Shown one piece after another: positions 33,915 to 43,006 of a stretch of 52,015 bases of DNA. Below the pieces are notes generated by a model that saw only the letters and a list, made by a program, of their open reading frames with translations, did not search any database and was not told where the DNA came from. The position numbers were made by a program, and so were the translations under genes. This stretch comes from Pararhodobacter sp. (GTDB lineage: Bacteria; Pseudomonadota; Alphaproteobacteria; Rhodobacterales; Rhodobacteraceae). Position 1 is the first letter of the stretch. Each line of letters starts with the position of its first letter. The DNA is taken from the NCBI GenBank assembly GCA_020832545.1, contig JAFIEK010000028.1:1-52015 (forward strand), given 5' to 3'.

Positions 33915-36900
33915 TTAGGGGGGGTTACGGTGGCGCCGCGTGTGGGGGGCGGGAGTAAAGTTGCGCGGCGCGTCTTTCTTTGGCCCGCCCTCGCGCTTGC
34001 CCGGCTTGCCACCACCCTTGCGATCGTTGCGATCACCGCCCCCCTTGCGGTCAGGGCGGCCCTGCCCCTTCGTGCCCTGCCCGGGCGCACCTTGCCCGGC
34101 CCCGGCCTCGCCCCGGTTGCCACGCGGCTTACCGCGCGCGCCGTCCTTGGGTCCGTCTGCCCGCACCTCACCCTGCGCCGGTTCGCGGCGCGGGCCACGG
34201 CGTTGCTGCTGGCGCGGGCGCGGTGCCCAGCGGAAGGTGTAGAACACTTCCATCTCGGCGGGTTCGGCAACTTCGACCGCCCCCTCCGCAACCACCTCGC
34301 CGGAGGCGCCTTGCGGAACCTCGACAGGGATCTCTTGCGGCATGTCGTCCGGAACCTCGACCGGTGGGCCGGGCGGGGTTTCGTCGGGCGACTCGACCGG
34401 CACTTCCTGTGGTGTGTCGTCGGGAACCTCCGCCGGTGGCCCTTCAGGCGTTTCGACCGGTGCTTTCTGCGGCGTGTCGCCCGGCACCTCCACCGGCGGC
34501 TCGTCGGGCGTTTCTCCAGGCGTTTCTCCGGGGCCAGTCACTGTTACCGCGCCTGCGAGCACCGCTGCGGCGGCCTGTTCAGCGGCGCGCCTGGCGATCT
34601 CTTCCGCCGTCAATTCCACCGGGGCTGGCGGACGTTGTTTGGCCCGCTCACCCTTTTCGCCTGCATAACCCAGCCCCTGCATCAGATCGGCAAACTGTTC
34701 CAGCGTCATGCCGGTGATCGACAGCATTTCCGGCGCGGCCTCGAACCCGGCGCGGCTGTCGCGCGCGCGCAGCAGATCGGCCAACCGCTCCAGCATATCG
34801 ATGCGGATCGCACGCGCGCCTGCGGGCTTGTAGCCCGCCAGCGCGTAATGCTCGGTGGGAACCTCGGGCAGGTAGGGGATTGTCACCAACCCCGGCGGCG
34901 GGCTTTCGGGGAACTCGTCCAGCCCCTGCCCCAGCGACCACAACACCAGCCGCAGCCGGGTGGGCGCGGGCTTCAGAAGTGCTGGCAGAAAGATCGTATA
35001 CTGGCCAAAGCGGATTCCGTGCTTACGCAGCGCACCGCGCGCATCCTGATCCAGTTGCTTGACCTCATCGGCCACAGACTCGCGCGGCAAGACCCCCAGA
35101 GCTTCAACCATACGGAACGCGAAACCGCGGGCCAGCCCGGTCAGCGTTTCATCGCGCTGGAGGTTAGAGAGCGGCTCGAACAACGTCGCCACCTTGCGGT
35201 CGATGAAATGCTGCAACCGGCGGCGCACCTTTTCGGTGACATCCGGCCCGGCCTCGTCATCAACAAAGGCCACGGCCTGCGGGCGCAGGGCATCGGCCCC
35301 GGCGACCAGCTTGCCCACCGCTTCTGAGCCCCACATCAGCCCGCCTTGCTCGGTGAAATCCATCTCACCGTCGGGCGCGTTATAGAACCGGTCCGCGCGC
35401 AGATGGAAAGCCGGAGCAAGCGCAGCCACGGCGGCCTGGCGCAGGGTGCGCGCCTCCTCCGTGGAGTCGGTCTTGTCCTGGCGAAAGCGGAAACCTTCCA
35501 GACGACCGATGAACTCGCCCTCGACCGTCACTTCGCCCTTGTCATTCACCTCGGCCACAAGGCTCTCCTTCTGGTTCAACCGCCGCAGCAACACGCTGGT
35601 GCGCCGGTCAACAAATGCAGCAGTCAGGCGTTCGTGCAACGCATCTGACAGGCGGTCTTCTACCGCGCGCGTTTCGCCACGCCAATGGTTTTCATCACTG
35701 ACCCAGCCCGGGCGCTGTGCAACATAGGTCCATGTGCGGATATATGCCAATCGCCGCGACAACGTATCGATATCGCCCTGAACCTTGTCGATGCGTGAAA
35801 TGTTCCGCGCGAGCCAGTCATCAGGGATCTGGCCCCCCTTATGCAGGAATCCATGCAGCCGAGCCAGCAAACCGGCGTGTTCGGTGCTGGAAATGCCCCG
35901 AAAATCAGGAATCCGGCAGATATCCCACAAAAGCCGCACATCACGCGCGTCGCGCAAAAGGTCGGTCACTTCGGGCATGGCACCAAGGATTTTCAGTGCC
36001 ACCAGATCATCGGCCTCGCGCACACGGGTCAGCCATTCGTCGCTTGTCGGGGTCTCCAGGCTGGCGATCAACCGCTCAAGAGTGCCAAATTCCAGCCGCG
36101 CATTGCGCCATTGCAGCTTGCGGACCGGCAGAAAACGATGTGATTCGATGGCCTCGATCGCCTCAGGCCCCAGCGGCCGGGCCTCGCCCGTCACCCCGAA
36201 TGTGCCCGCCGACGTATGCCGCCCGGCCCGACCTGCAATCTGCGCCAGTTCATCAGGGTTGAGCGAGCGCATGCGGCGACCGTCAAATTTCGATGTCCCG
36301 GCAAAGGCAACATGCTTGATGTCCAGATTGAGGCCCATGCCAATGGCATCGGTGGCCACCAGATAATCCACATCGCCATTCTGATAGAGCGCCACCTGCG
36401 CATTGCGGGTACGGGGGGAAAGCGCGCCCATGACAATGGCGCACCCGCCCTTGGTGCGGCGGATCAGTTCGGCAATCGCATACACATTCTCCACCGAAAA
36501 CGCGACGATTGCCGAGCGTGCAGGCATCCGCGCGATCTTCTTTGACCCCGCCCATGTCAGCGCCGAAAACCGCTCACGCCGCACGAAATGCGCGCCCGGA
36601 ACCAGCGCGGAAATCGCGCCGCGCATGGTATCAGACCCAAGAAACATGGTCTCAAGCAGCCCACGCGCATTCATCAACCTGTCAGTGAAGACATGCCCCC
36701 GGTCCGGATCAGCGCACAGCTGGATCTCGTCAATGGCGATGAAATCGGCCCCGATCTCAAGCGGCATCGCCTCGGTCGTGCAGACCCAATACTGGGTCCG
36801 CTCGGGCACAATGCGCTCCTCGCCGGTGACCAGCGCCACGACAGAGGGGCCACGCAGCGCCACGATCCGGTCATAGACCTCACGCGCGAGCAGCCGCAGC

Positions 36901-37010
36901 GGCAGTCCGATGACGCCGGTGCGGTGGGCCAGCATGCGCTCGATGGCATAATGGGTCTTGCCGGTGTTGGTGGGGCCCAGAACCGCCGTGACCCGCCCTC
37001 TCACTGTCAT
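33915..37010 (-). CDS. SUV3/SUPV3L1-like RNA helicase with repetitive C-terminal tail
   Basis: 1031 residues. The Walker A motif GPTNTGKT (Lys18) lies at the very N-terminus, with DEIQ as motif II, GSDTMRG as motif III, and the C-terminal helicase core with VATDAIGMGLNLDIKHVAF and QIAGRAGRH. This is the SUV3 branch of Ski2-like helicases (degradosome helicase in mitochondria). The conserved part ends near residue 815. A Pro/Glu/Asp-rich tract of near-tandem 'VEVPDDTPQE'-like units (about 820-920) follows, then a Gly/Arg/Lys-rich tail (about 920-1031), suited to RNA binding. Start at 37010 (MTVRGRVTAVLGP). RNA unwinding during decay is a family-based inference. Confidence 0.9.
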   Translation of the reverse strand: MTVRGRVTAVLGPTNTGKTHYAIERMLAHRTGVIGLPLRLLAREVYDRIVALRGPSVVALVTGEERIVPERTQYWVCTTEAMPLEIGADFIAIDEIQLCADPDRGHVFTDRLMNARGLLETMFLGSDTMRGAISALVPGAHFVRRERFSALTWAGSKKIARMPARSAIVAFSVENVYAIAELIRRTKGGCAIVMGALSPRTRNAQVALYQNGDVDYLVATDAIGMGLNLDIKHVAFAGTSKFDGRRMRSLNPDELAQIAGRAGRHTSAGTFGVTGEARPLGPEAIEAIESHRFLPVRKLQWRNARLEFGTLERLIASLETPTSDEWLTRVREADDLVALKILGAMPEVTDLLRDARDVRLLWDICRIPDFRGISSTEHAGLLARLHGFLHKGGQIPDDWLARNISRIDKVQGDIDTLSRRLAYIRTWTYVAQRPGWVSDENHWRGETRAVEDRLSDALHERLTAAFVDRRTSVLLRRLNQKESLVAEVNDKGEVTVEGEFIGRLEGFRFRQDKTDSTEEARTLRQAAVAALAPAFHLRADRFYNAPDGEMDFTEQGGLMWGSEAVGKLVAGADALRPQAVAFVDDEAGPDVTEKVRRRLQHFIDRKVATLFEPLSNLQRDETLTGLARGFAFRMVEALGVLPRESVADEVKQLDQDARGALRKHGIRFGQYTIFLPALLKPAPTRLRLVLWSLGQGLDEFPESPPPGLVTIPYLPEVPTEHYALAGYKPAGARAIRIDMLERLADLLRARDSRAGFEAAPEMLSITGMTLEQFADLMQGLGYAGEKGERAKQRPPAPVELTAEEIARRAAEQAAAAVLAGAVTVTGPGETPGETPDEPPVEVPGDTPQKAPVETPEGPPAEVPDDTPQEVPVESPDETPPGPPVEVPDDMPQEIPVEVPQGASGEVVAEGAVEVAEPAEMEVFYTFRWAPRPRQQQRRGPRREPAQGEVRADGPKDGARGKPRGNRGEAGAGQGAPGQGTKGQGRPDRKGGGDRNDRKGGGKPGKREGGPKKDAPRNFTPAPHTRRHRNPP

Positions 37011-37119
37011 GTCTCTGCCTTGATCTGCGCCCGTGCCCCGCAACGGCGGAACGCGGGATGGCGCTCGGTTCCCGCGCTGGTTAAAACGCTGCGGCCCCGG
37101 TGTGAAGTGAAATCGGTGC

Positions 37120-37689
37120 CTACAAGGCCGGGCCAGTCAGCGCCCGTTCCAGCCGCTCAACCGCCTGCCGCAGGCCGGGCCGGTGTGGATGCAGCGCCAA
37201 TGCCGCCGCATAAGCCTCGCGCGCGGCCTCCGGGCGCTCTACCTGTTCCAAAATCGCACCCAACCCGGCCAAAGCACCGAAATGCTGCGGATTGCGCGTC
37301 AGAACCTCTTCAAGATCAGCCATCGACGGACCCAGCCGGTTCGCCATGAACCAGGCGGTGGCACGCGCGTTCCACGCCTCGACAAACTCAGGAGCGTGAT
37401 CAATAACGGCGCTGAAATGGGCGATCGCCGCATCGGTCTGCCCTGCGCGCAAGGCCTCCTGGCCGCGCTGGAACAGGTAGTCGGCCACGGCAGAGCCAGA
37501 GCGGCTCCATTCTCGCTGAATCTGGCGCTCGATTCGCATCCAGCGCTCCTGATCAGGGCGCGCAAGCTCGGTCATCAGCGTATCCAGATCAGCGCCGGGA
37601 AGGTCGCTGGACTGCGCATGCGCCCCGGTTGACAGCAAACCCAAGGCTGCCGCCACGACAAGATTGAGAATACAGCGCCCTTGCTTCAT
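37120..37689 (-). CDS. Exported TPR-repeat protein
   Basis: 189 residues. Sec signal peptide (about 1-25, ending AHAQ), then at least three TPR units: LFQRGQEALRAGQTDAAIAH, AWNARATAWFMANRLGPSMA and GALAGLGAILEQVERPEAAR. TPRs mediate protein-protein contacts, so it probably scaffolds partners in the periplasm; nothing more specific can be said. It is divergent from the SCP2-domain gene with 90 bp between, and lies 109 bp upstream of the helicase on the same strand. Confidence 0.88.
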   Translation of the reverse strand: MKQGRCILNLVVAAALGLLSTGAHAQSSDLPGADLDTLMTELARPDQERWMRIERQIQREWSRSGSAVADYLFQRGQEALRAGQTDAAIAHFSAVIDHAPEFVEAWNARATAWFMANRLGPSMADLEEVLTRNPQHFGALAGLGAILEQVERPEAAREAYAAALALHPHRPGLRQAVERLERALTGPAL

Positions 37690-37779
37690 AACCTGAAGAT
37701 AGCGCGCGCGCGGAAAAATGCGAGAGGCTGCGGCGCAGCGGAACTGCGAAACGCAATCACAACCAGGATAGGTCAGGGC

Positions 37780-38070
37780 ATGAGCGAAGTGATCGAACAG
37801 GGCGTCGAGGCGCTCAACGCAAAGCTGGACGGCGAGGGCTTTGATGGCACCGCCAAGTTCGTGATCGAGGATGAAGGCGCGATTGTACTTGATGGCGAGG
37901 GCGCGCGCGCGGGCGATGACGATGTCGAAGTCACCCTGACAGCCTCGGCCGAGACATTTCGCGGCATGATGGAAGGCAATGTGAACCCGACAATGGCCTT
38001 CATGTCCGGCCAGTTGAAGATCGACGGCGACATGTCGCTGGCGATGAAACTCGCCGCCGTGCTGAGCTGA
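37780..38070 (+). CDS. SCP2 sterol-binding-domain protein
   Basis: 96 residues, a stand-alone SCP2 domain: FDGTAKFVIEDEGAIVLDG, VEVTLTASAETFRGMMEGNV, NPTMAFMSGQLKIDGDMSLA. This small fold binds hydrophobic ligands such as acyl chains. In bacteria the ligand is generally unknown. Start ATG 37780 gives the conserved MSEVIEQGVEALNAK. It ends 11 bp before a lysophospholipase-like hydrolase gene, so the pair may handle lipids together (inference). Confidence 0.9.
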   Translation: MSEVIEQGVEALNAKLDGEGFDGTAKFVIEDEGAIVLDGEGARAGDDDVEVTLTASAETFRGMMEGNVNPTMAFMSGQLKIDGDMSLAMKLAAVLS

Positions 38071-38081
38071 CGGGGCCGACC

Positions 38082-39008
38082 ATGACCCTGGAACCCGCTC
38101 CCCTTCTTGGCACCGAAGGCCCGGAGGGCGGGCGGGCCTTCTGGCTCAGGGCCACTGATGGCGTGCGGCTGCGTGCGGCTTATTGGCCGGGCAGCCGGGG
38201 CACGGTTCTGGTGCTGCCGGGGCGCACGGAGTACATCGAAAAATATGCGCTTGTGATCACCGATTTGGCGCAGGCAGGCTGGGGCGCGCTGGTGATCGAC
38301 TGGCGCGGTCAGGGCTTGTCAGACCGGCTGTCCGGGGACGCGGCGCTGGGTCATGTGGCCCGGTTCTCCGACTACCAGCTTGATCTGGCCGCGCTGCGCC
38401 GTGCCGCCGAAGCCCTGAGCGCCCCCGCCCCCATGCCGGTCCTCGCGCATTCCATGGGCGGCTGCATCGCCCTGCGCGCGCTGGTAGACGGGCTGCAAGC
38501 GCCCGCAGCAGCCTTCAGCGCACCGATGTGGGGCCTGCCGCTGGACCGGCTGATGCGGCTGGGCATCAGGACCATGGCCCTGATGACGCGGCCGCTGGGC
38601 CGTGACACCGCCTATCTGCCGACCACCGGGCCAGTGTACGGCCTGCCCTCGATGGTTTTCGACGATAACCCCCTGACGCGCGACCGCGCCCAGTTCGAAC
38701 GTATGCAGGGCCAGATCCGTGCCCATTCCGAACTGGTGCTCGGCGGACCCAGCCTGCGCTGGGGCGGCGCAGCGTTGGCCGAAATGGCCGCCCTTGCCCG
38801 GCTGCCCACGCCAGACCTTCCCGCCCTGATCGGGTTGGGGGGGAACGAACGCATCGTCTGTCCGGCTGCCATCCGGGCGCAGGCTGCCCGCTGGTCACAG
38901 GCCGAACTTGTGGACTATCCGGGCGCCGAGCACGAACTCATGATGGAGGTCCCGATAACCCGGGATGATTTCCTCTCGCGTACACTGGCTCTATTAGACC
39001 GCGCCTGA
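38082..39008 (+). CDS. Alpha/beta hydrolase, lysophospholipase-like
   Basis: 308 residues of the serine aminopeptidase S33/monoacylglycerol lipase-like group. Visible elements: oxyanion-side LPGRTEYIEKYA, DWRGQGLSDR, the nucleophile elbow AHSMGG, and the late acid/His segments with PGAEHELMMEVPITRDD. It resembles proteins annotated as lysophospholipase L2 (PldB) in this group, but the substrate is unproven. Follows the SCP2 gene by 11 bp. Downstream lies a large inverted repeat shared with convergent valS. Confidence 0.9.
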   Translation: MTLEPAPLLGTEGPEGGRAFWLRATDGVRLRAAYWPGSRGTVLVLPGRTEYIEKYALVITDLAQAGWGALVIDWRGQGLSDRLSGDAALGHVARFSDYQLDLAALRRAAEALSAPAPMPVLAHSMGGCIALRALVDGLQAPAAAFSAPMWGLPLDRLMRLGIRTMALMTRPLGRDTAYLPTTGPVYGLPSMVFDDNPLTRDRAQFERMQGQIRAHSELVLGGPSLRWGGAALAEMAALARLPTPDLPALIGLGGNERIVCPAAIRAQAARWSQAELVDYPGAEHELMMEVPITRDDFLSRTLALLDRA

Positions 39009-39045
39009 ACGGGGCGACGAACCACACAGAGAAAAGTCGTAGAAA

Positions 39046-39192
39046 GGGGGCTTTGCCCCCTCTGTGCGCTTCGCGCCCATTCACCCCCAGGATATTTTCA
39101 GACACAAAATGAGGGCGATTCGCAGTCCTCATTTTGTGTCCGGAAGTATCCCGGGGGAGTCGCCCGGAACGGGCGACGGGGGCAGCGCCCCC
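39046..39192. repeat. Facing pair of intergenic hairpin repeats (copies C and D)
   Basis: Copy C (39046-39100, minus orientation: GGGGGC-TTT-GCCCCC and GCGC-TTC-GCGC) and copy D (39141-39192, plus orientation: GTCGCCCG-GAA-CGGGCGAC and GGGGGC-AGC-GCCCCC) face away from a central inverted repeat. The centre is a perfect 14-bp stem (39101-39114 with 39127-39140) that extends to 31 bp with four transitions. It lies between the convergent hydrolase gene and valS and can fold in either transcript, so a bidirectional terminator role is likely. The rest of the 257-bp gap shows no gene. Confidence 0.85.
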
Positions 39193-39265
39193 ACCCGCGA
39201 AGCGGCAAACAGAAAGGCTTCTGCGCCAGCAGGCAATCTGAACCTCGCGGCCAGCGAGGCGCCGC

Positions 39266-42200
39266 TCAGGCCATCGCCTCAAGCCGGGCCAGCACCGCGG
39301 CCAGCCGGGTTGCTTCATCGGATCTTTCCGCCAACTGGGCGCGCGTCTCGTCCACCACCTCCTCCGAGGCGCTGGCGATGAAGCGCGAGTTCTCCAGCCG
39401 TCCGTTCAGCCCGCCGATGTCCTTTTGCAACTTGTCCATCGCCTTGCGCAGCCGGGCCACTTCGGCATCCAGGTCAATCACCCCTTCTAGCGGCAGCGCA
39501 TAGGTCGCGCCCTCGACGGCGATGCTGAGCGCACCCTTGGGTAAGGCCGCAGCTGAGGCCACTCCATCGATACGAGCCAGCCGTTCGATCAGCGCCGCAT
39601 TTCGCGCATAGGCCGCATAAGCCGCATCATCCTGATCCAGCGCTAGCATCGGCAGCTTCAGCCCCACCGGCACCCGCATCTGGGTGCGGGCCGAGCGCAC
39701 AGCCTCGATCAGCCCGATCACCCAGCCCATCTCGCGGTCGGCGTCCGGGTCGGCCAGATCGGTGCCGTATTCCGGCCAATCGGCATGGGCGGCCAGTTTG
39801 GCGCGCGTGCCGGTCAGCGACCACAGCTCTTCGGTGATGAACGGCATGAACGGGTGCAGCAGGATGAAGCACTGATCCAGCACCCAGCGCATGGTGGCGC
39901 GGGTCTCGCCTGCGTGGTCGCCATCAAAGGTCGGCTTGGCGAATTCCACATACCAGTCGCAGACCTTCCCCCAGACAAAGCGATAGAGTGCATCCGCCGC
40001 GTCGTTGAAACGATACGCCGCCAGCGCCTCATCTACCGCCCTGAGCGTGCGGGCGGTTTCGCCGATGATCCAGCCGTTGACGGTCTGGCTGGCTTGCGGC
40101 GGCAGCGCGCCCGGCGCGGGCACGTCATCGCCAAAGACGCCGTTCATCTCGGCAAAGCGGGTGGCGTTCCAGAGCTTGGTGGTGAAGTTGCGGTAGCCGG
40201 TGATGCGCTGGGTATCCATCTTCAACACACCGCCAAGGCTGGCCATGGCCGCATTGGTGAAGCGCAGCGCATCGGCGCCGAATTCATCAATGATATCCAG
40301 CGGATCGACGACATTGCCGAGGCTCTTGGACATCTTCTTGCCCTTGGCGTCGCGCACCAGCCCGTGCAGATAGACGGTGTGGAACGGGACCTGATCCACC
40401 ACCGCCAGCTGCATCATCATCATCCGCGCGACCCAGAAGAACAGGATATCCTGCCCGGTGACGAGGACCGAGGTGGGAAAGTATCTTTCCAGTTCCGGCG
40501 TCTGTTCGGGCCAGCCAAGCGTGCCGATCGGCCAGAGGCCGGAGGAGAACCAGGTGTCGAGGACGTCGGGGTCGCGGCGGAGTTTGATCGAACGTGTGCC
40601 ATCTTCGTTGGGCGCGGCGCTCCGAATGGAAGTTTTGACTGCTGTAGCAACTGGGTCTACTTTACCATCACCGCTTCGCACCAGTACGTTGGGGGCCGCC
40701 TCTTCGATAAGCCTACCAGGGTAGGCCTTTTTCGCCTGCTCTTTCACCGCGTCAAAGTTCGCGCCGCAAAACTTTATCTGCTTTGTCGCGTGAAGCGAGC
40801 CATCCTCTTGGGGCTCCGGCCCATACCAAACCGGTATCTGATGCCCCCACCACAACTGCCGCGAGATACACCACGGTTCGATATTCTCCAGCCAGTGGTA
40901 ATAGGTCTTCTCGCCGCTCTCCGGCATGATCCTGACCGCACCGCTGCGCACCGCCTCCAGCGCCGGGTCGACGATCTTTGCCGTATCCACGAACCACTGA
41001 TCCGTCAGATACGGCTCGATCACCACCTTGGAACGGTCGCCAAACGGCTGCATGATCTTCTTGTTCTCAACCAGCGGCACCCGTTCCAGATGCTCCGAAT
41101 GTGTCTCGGGGTCGATGGATTTCTGCAACACCGTCACCGCCAGCCCCTCAGCCGTAATCGCCTCGACCACCGCCGCGCGCGCCTCAAACCGGTCCAGGCC
41201 GCGCAGCTCCTCGGGCACAAGGTTGATCTGGCCGACATCGCCCGCTTCGCGCTCACCGCGCGCAATCGCCCCGGCAATCACAGCGCTTTCCTCATACGAC
41301 AACCCGTCTGCGCGCATCCGCGCCTTGGTGTCCATCAGATTGTAAAGCGGGATGCCGTTGCGCCTGGCGACCGCGTAATCGTTGAAATCATGCGCGCCGG
41401 TGATCTTGACGGCGCCTGAGCCGAAATCAGGGTCCGGGTAGTCATCGGTGATGATCGGGATCAGGCGGCGATGCTCCTTCGGGCCGACCGGGATTTCACA
41501 AAGCTTGCCGACGATGGAGGCATAGCGCGCGTCTGACGGATGAACGGCTACCGCGCCATCGCCCAGCATGGTTTCGGGCCTCGTGGTGGCGATGGAGATG
41601 AAGTTGCGCGTCTCGCGCAGGGTTACATTGCCGTCTTCGTCGCGCTCGACATATTCGTACTCAAAGGGCTTGCCGGTCGCCGGGTCAGTTTCAAGCGGAT
41701 ACTTGAAATGCCACATATGGCCGTCAACCTCGGTGTTCTCCACCTCAAGGTCGGAAATCGCGGTCTCGAAATGCGGATCCCAGTTGACCAGCCGCTGACC
41801 GCGATAGATCAGACCCTTGTTGAACATATCCACAAAGACCTTGATCACGGCATCGTGGAAATTGCCTTCCTCGCCCGGCGGGCAGTTCGGGGCGCCGGAC
41901 ATGGTGAAGGCGTTGCGTTCCCAGTCGCAACTGGCACCCAGCCGCTTGAGCTGGTTGATGATCGTGCCACCGGACTGCGCTTTCCACTCCCAGACCTTGG
42001 CCAGAAATTCTTCGCGGGTGAAATCGGTGCGCTTTTGCTGATGCAGGGCCAGCTCCCGCTCCACCACCATCTGGGTGGCGATACCGGCATGGTCCTGCCC
42101 GGGCTGCCAGAGCGTGTCAAACCCGCGCATCCGGTGCCAGCGCACCAGAATATCCTGAAGCGTGTTGTTGAAGGCATGCCCCATATGCAGGCTGCCGGTA

Positions 42201-42340
42201 ACATTCGGCGGCGGGATCATGATGCAGAATGACTCAGACCGGCGCGCATTGGCCCCGGCCCGGAACGCGCCCTCTGCTTCCCAGAGCGCGGCGATGCGCG
42301 GCTCGGCTTCAGCGGCGTTGAAAGTCTTGTCCATCGTCAT
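39266..42340 (-). CDS. valS: Valine-tRNA ligase
   Basis: Class I synthetase charging tRNA-Val, with an editing domain. 1024 residues, longer than E. coli ValRS (951). HIGH motif [13 protein letters not shown] (His52-His55), KMSKS at 669-673, and a C-terminal coiled coil ([19 protein letters not shown]). Start 42340 (MTMDKTF) has GGAGG 8 bases upstream. Between [20 protein letters not shown] and the [15 protein letters not shown] segment lies a stretch of about 70 residues (about 517-587), some 40 longer than in E. coli, encoded by DNA near 50% GC against well over 60% around it. Both flanking catalytic motifs are intact, so the enzyme should be active. Confidence 0.95.
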   Translation of the reverse strand: MTMDKTFNAAEAEPRIAALWEAEGAFRAGANARRSESFCIMIPPPNVTGSLHMGHAFNNTLQDILVRWHRMRGFDTLWQPGQDHAGIATQMVVERELALHQQKRTDFTREEFLAKVWEWKAQSGGTIINQLKRLGASCDWERNAFTMSGAPNCPPGEEGNFHDAVIKVFVDMFNKGLIYRGQRLVNWDPHFETAISDLEVENTEVDGHMWHFKYPLETDPATGKPFEYEYVERDEDGNVTLRETRNFISIATTRPETMLGDGAVAVHPSDARYASIVGKLCEIPVGPKEHRRLIPIITDDYPDPDFGSGAVKITGAHDFNDYAVARRNGIPLYNLMDTKARMRADGLSYEESAVIAGAIARGEREAGDVGQINLVPEELRGLDRFEARAAVVEAITAEGLAVTVLQKSIDPETHSEHLERVPLVENKKIMQPFGDRSKVVIEPYLTDQWFVDTAKIVDPALEAVRSGAVRIMPESGEKTYYHWLENIEPWCISRQLWWGHQIPVWYGPEPQEDGSLHATKQIKFCGANFDAVKEQAKKAYPGRLIEEAAPNVLVRSGDGKVDPVATAVKTSIRSAAPNEDGTRSIKLRRDPDVLDTWFSSGLWPIGTLGWPEQTPELERYFPTSVLVTGQDILFFWVARMMMMQLAVVDQVPFHTVYLHGLVRDAKGKKMSKSLGNVVDPLDIIDEFGADALRFTNAAMASLGGVLKMDTQRITGYRNFTTKLWNATRFAEMNGVFGDDVPAPGALPPQASQTVNGWIIGETARTLRAVDEALAAYRFNDAADALYRFVWGKVCDWYVEFAKPTFDGDHAGETRATMRWVLDQCFILLHPFMPFITEELWSLTGTRAKLAAHADWPEYGTDLADPDADREMGWVIGLIEAVRSARTQMRVPVGLKLPMLALDQDDAAYAAYARNAALIERLARIDGVASAAALPKGALSIAVEGATYALPLEGVIDLDAEVARLRKAMDKLQKDIGGLNGRLENSRFIASASEEVVDETRAQLAERSDEATRLAAVLARLEAMA

Positions 42341-42424
42341 GGCGGCATCCTCCGGCTTCTGGGCGGTGTTTAGCGCCGCGCATGGGAAAGGAAAAGGGCG
42401 TAGCAACAACCCCCCTTTCATGTG

Positions 42425-42490
42425 TTCAGAAATATCCTCGGGGGGAGCCACGCAGTGGCGTGGGGGGGGGGGCGCCCCCCCCCCCCCCCT
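42425..42490 (+). repeat. Intergenic hairpin repeat, copy E, with G11/C15 tract
   Basis: TTCAGAAATATCCTCGGGGGGA, then stem GCCAC-GCA-GTGGC (42437-42449) and a second stem made of G11 (42462-42472) facing C15 (42475-42489). It lies between the valS start and the ridA stop. The homopolymeric second arm looks like an expanded version of the GGGGGC/GCCCCC stem of the other copies, or an assembly error. Confidence 0.75.
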
Positions 42491-42499
42491 TCCGAAGCC

Positions 42500-42850
42500 T
42501 CAAGCCTTGGCGGCGATCACCATGAACTCGACCTTGAAATCAGGTGTCGCCAATTTTGCCTCGCCGGTCGCGCGGGCGGGTGGGTTTGCCGGGTCGATCC
42601 AGGCATCCCAGACCGCGTTCATCGCGGCAAAATCGGCCATATCGGCCAGCCAGATCGTGCAGGACAGAATGCGCGATTTGTCCGACCCCGCCAACGCCAG
42701 CAGCCGTTCGACCTCAGCCAGTGCGCTCTGGCTTTGCGCCGTCACATCGGCACCCTTGCCCACCTGACCCGCCAGATAAATGGTGTCGCCATGAATTACG
42801 GCACCGCTCATGCGGGTGCCGGGTTCAATTCTCTGGATCGGGGTGCTCAT
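42500..42850 (-). CDS. RidA-family (YjgF/YER057c/UK114) protein
   Basis: 116 residues. Members hydrolyse reactive enamines and imines formed by PLP enzymes. Motifs: AVIHGDTIYLAGQVGKG, SRILSCTIWLADMADFAAMN and RATGEAKLATPDFKVEF. The conserved catalytic Arg position near residue 100 is filled by Arg in PPARATGEAKL, as in RidA-type proteins. The start at 42850 (MSTPIQRIEP) has GGAAGGA upstream. Substrate specificity is not clear. Confidence 0.9.
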   Translation of the reverse strand: MSTPIQRIEPGTRMSGAVIHGDTIYLAGQVGKGADVTAQSQSALAEVERLLALAGSDKSRILSCTIWLADMADFAAMNAVWDAWIDPANPPARATGEAKLATPDFKVEFMVIAAKA

Positions 42851-43006
42851 GGGCGTCCTTCCTGCCCTGTCGGGCATCTGTGTCAATCAAGCCCTGTCAA
42901 GCATACCGCGCCACCCGGATGCAAGCAGCCAGTGTCGCGTGACCGGATCTTCAGGCGTTGGCCGAACTGGCCGCTGTATCCACAAGCCTATACCGTTCGG
43001 CGGAGC

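Noticed and set aside
33699-35327. 542-codon open frame opposite the S4 protein and helicase tail
   Set aside because: It spans two opposite genes and a G homopolymer; the sequence is low-complexity mirror of the repetitive tail.
40621-40800. Intein or intron in valS
   Set aside because: The insert is only some 40 residues longer than the usual linker, stays in frame and lacks intein or intron motifs.
39785-41419. 544-codon open frame opposite valS
   Set aside because: It runs antisense to intact ValRS motifs and has shadow-type composition.
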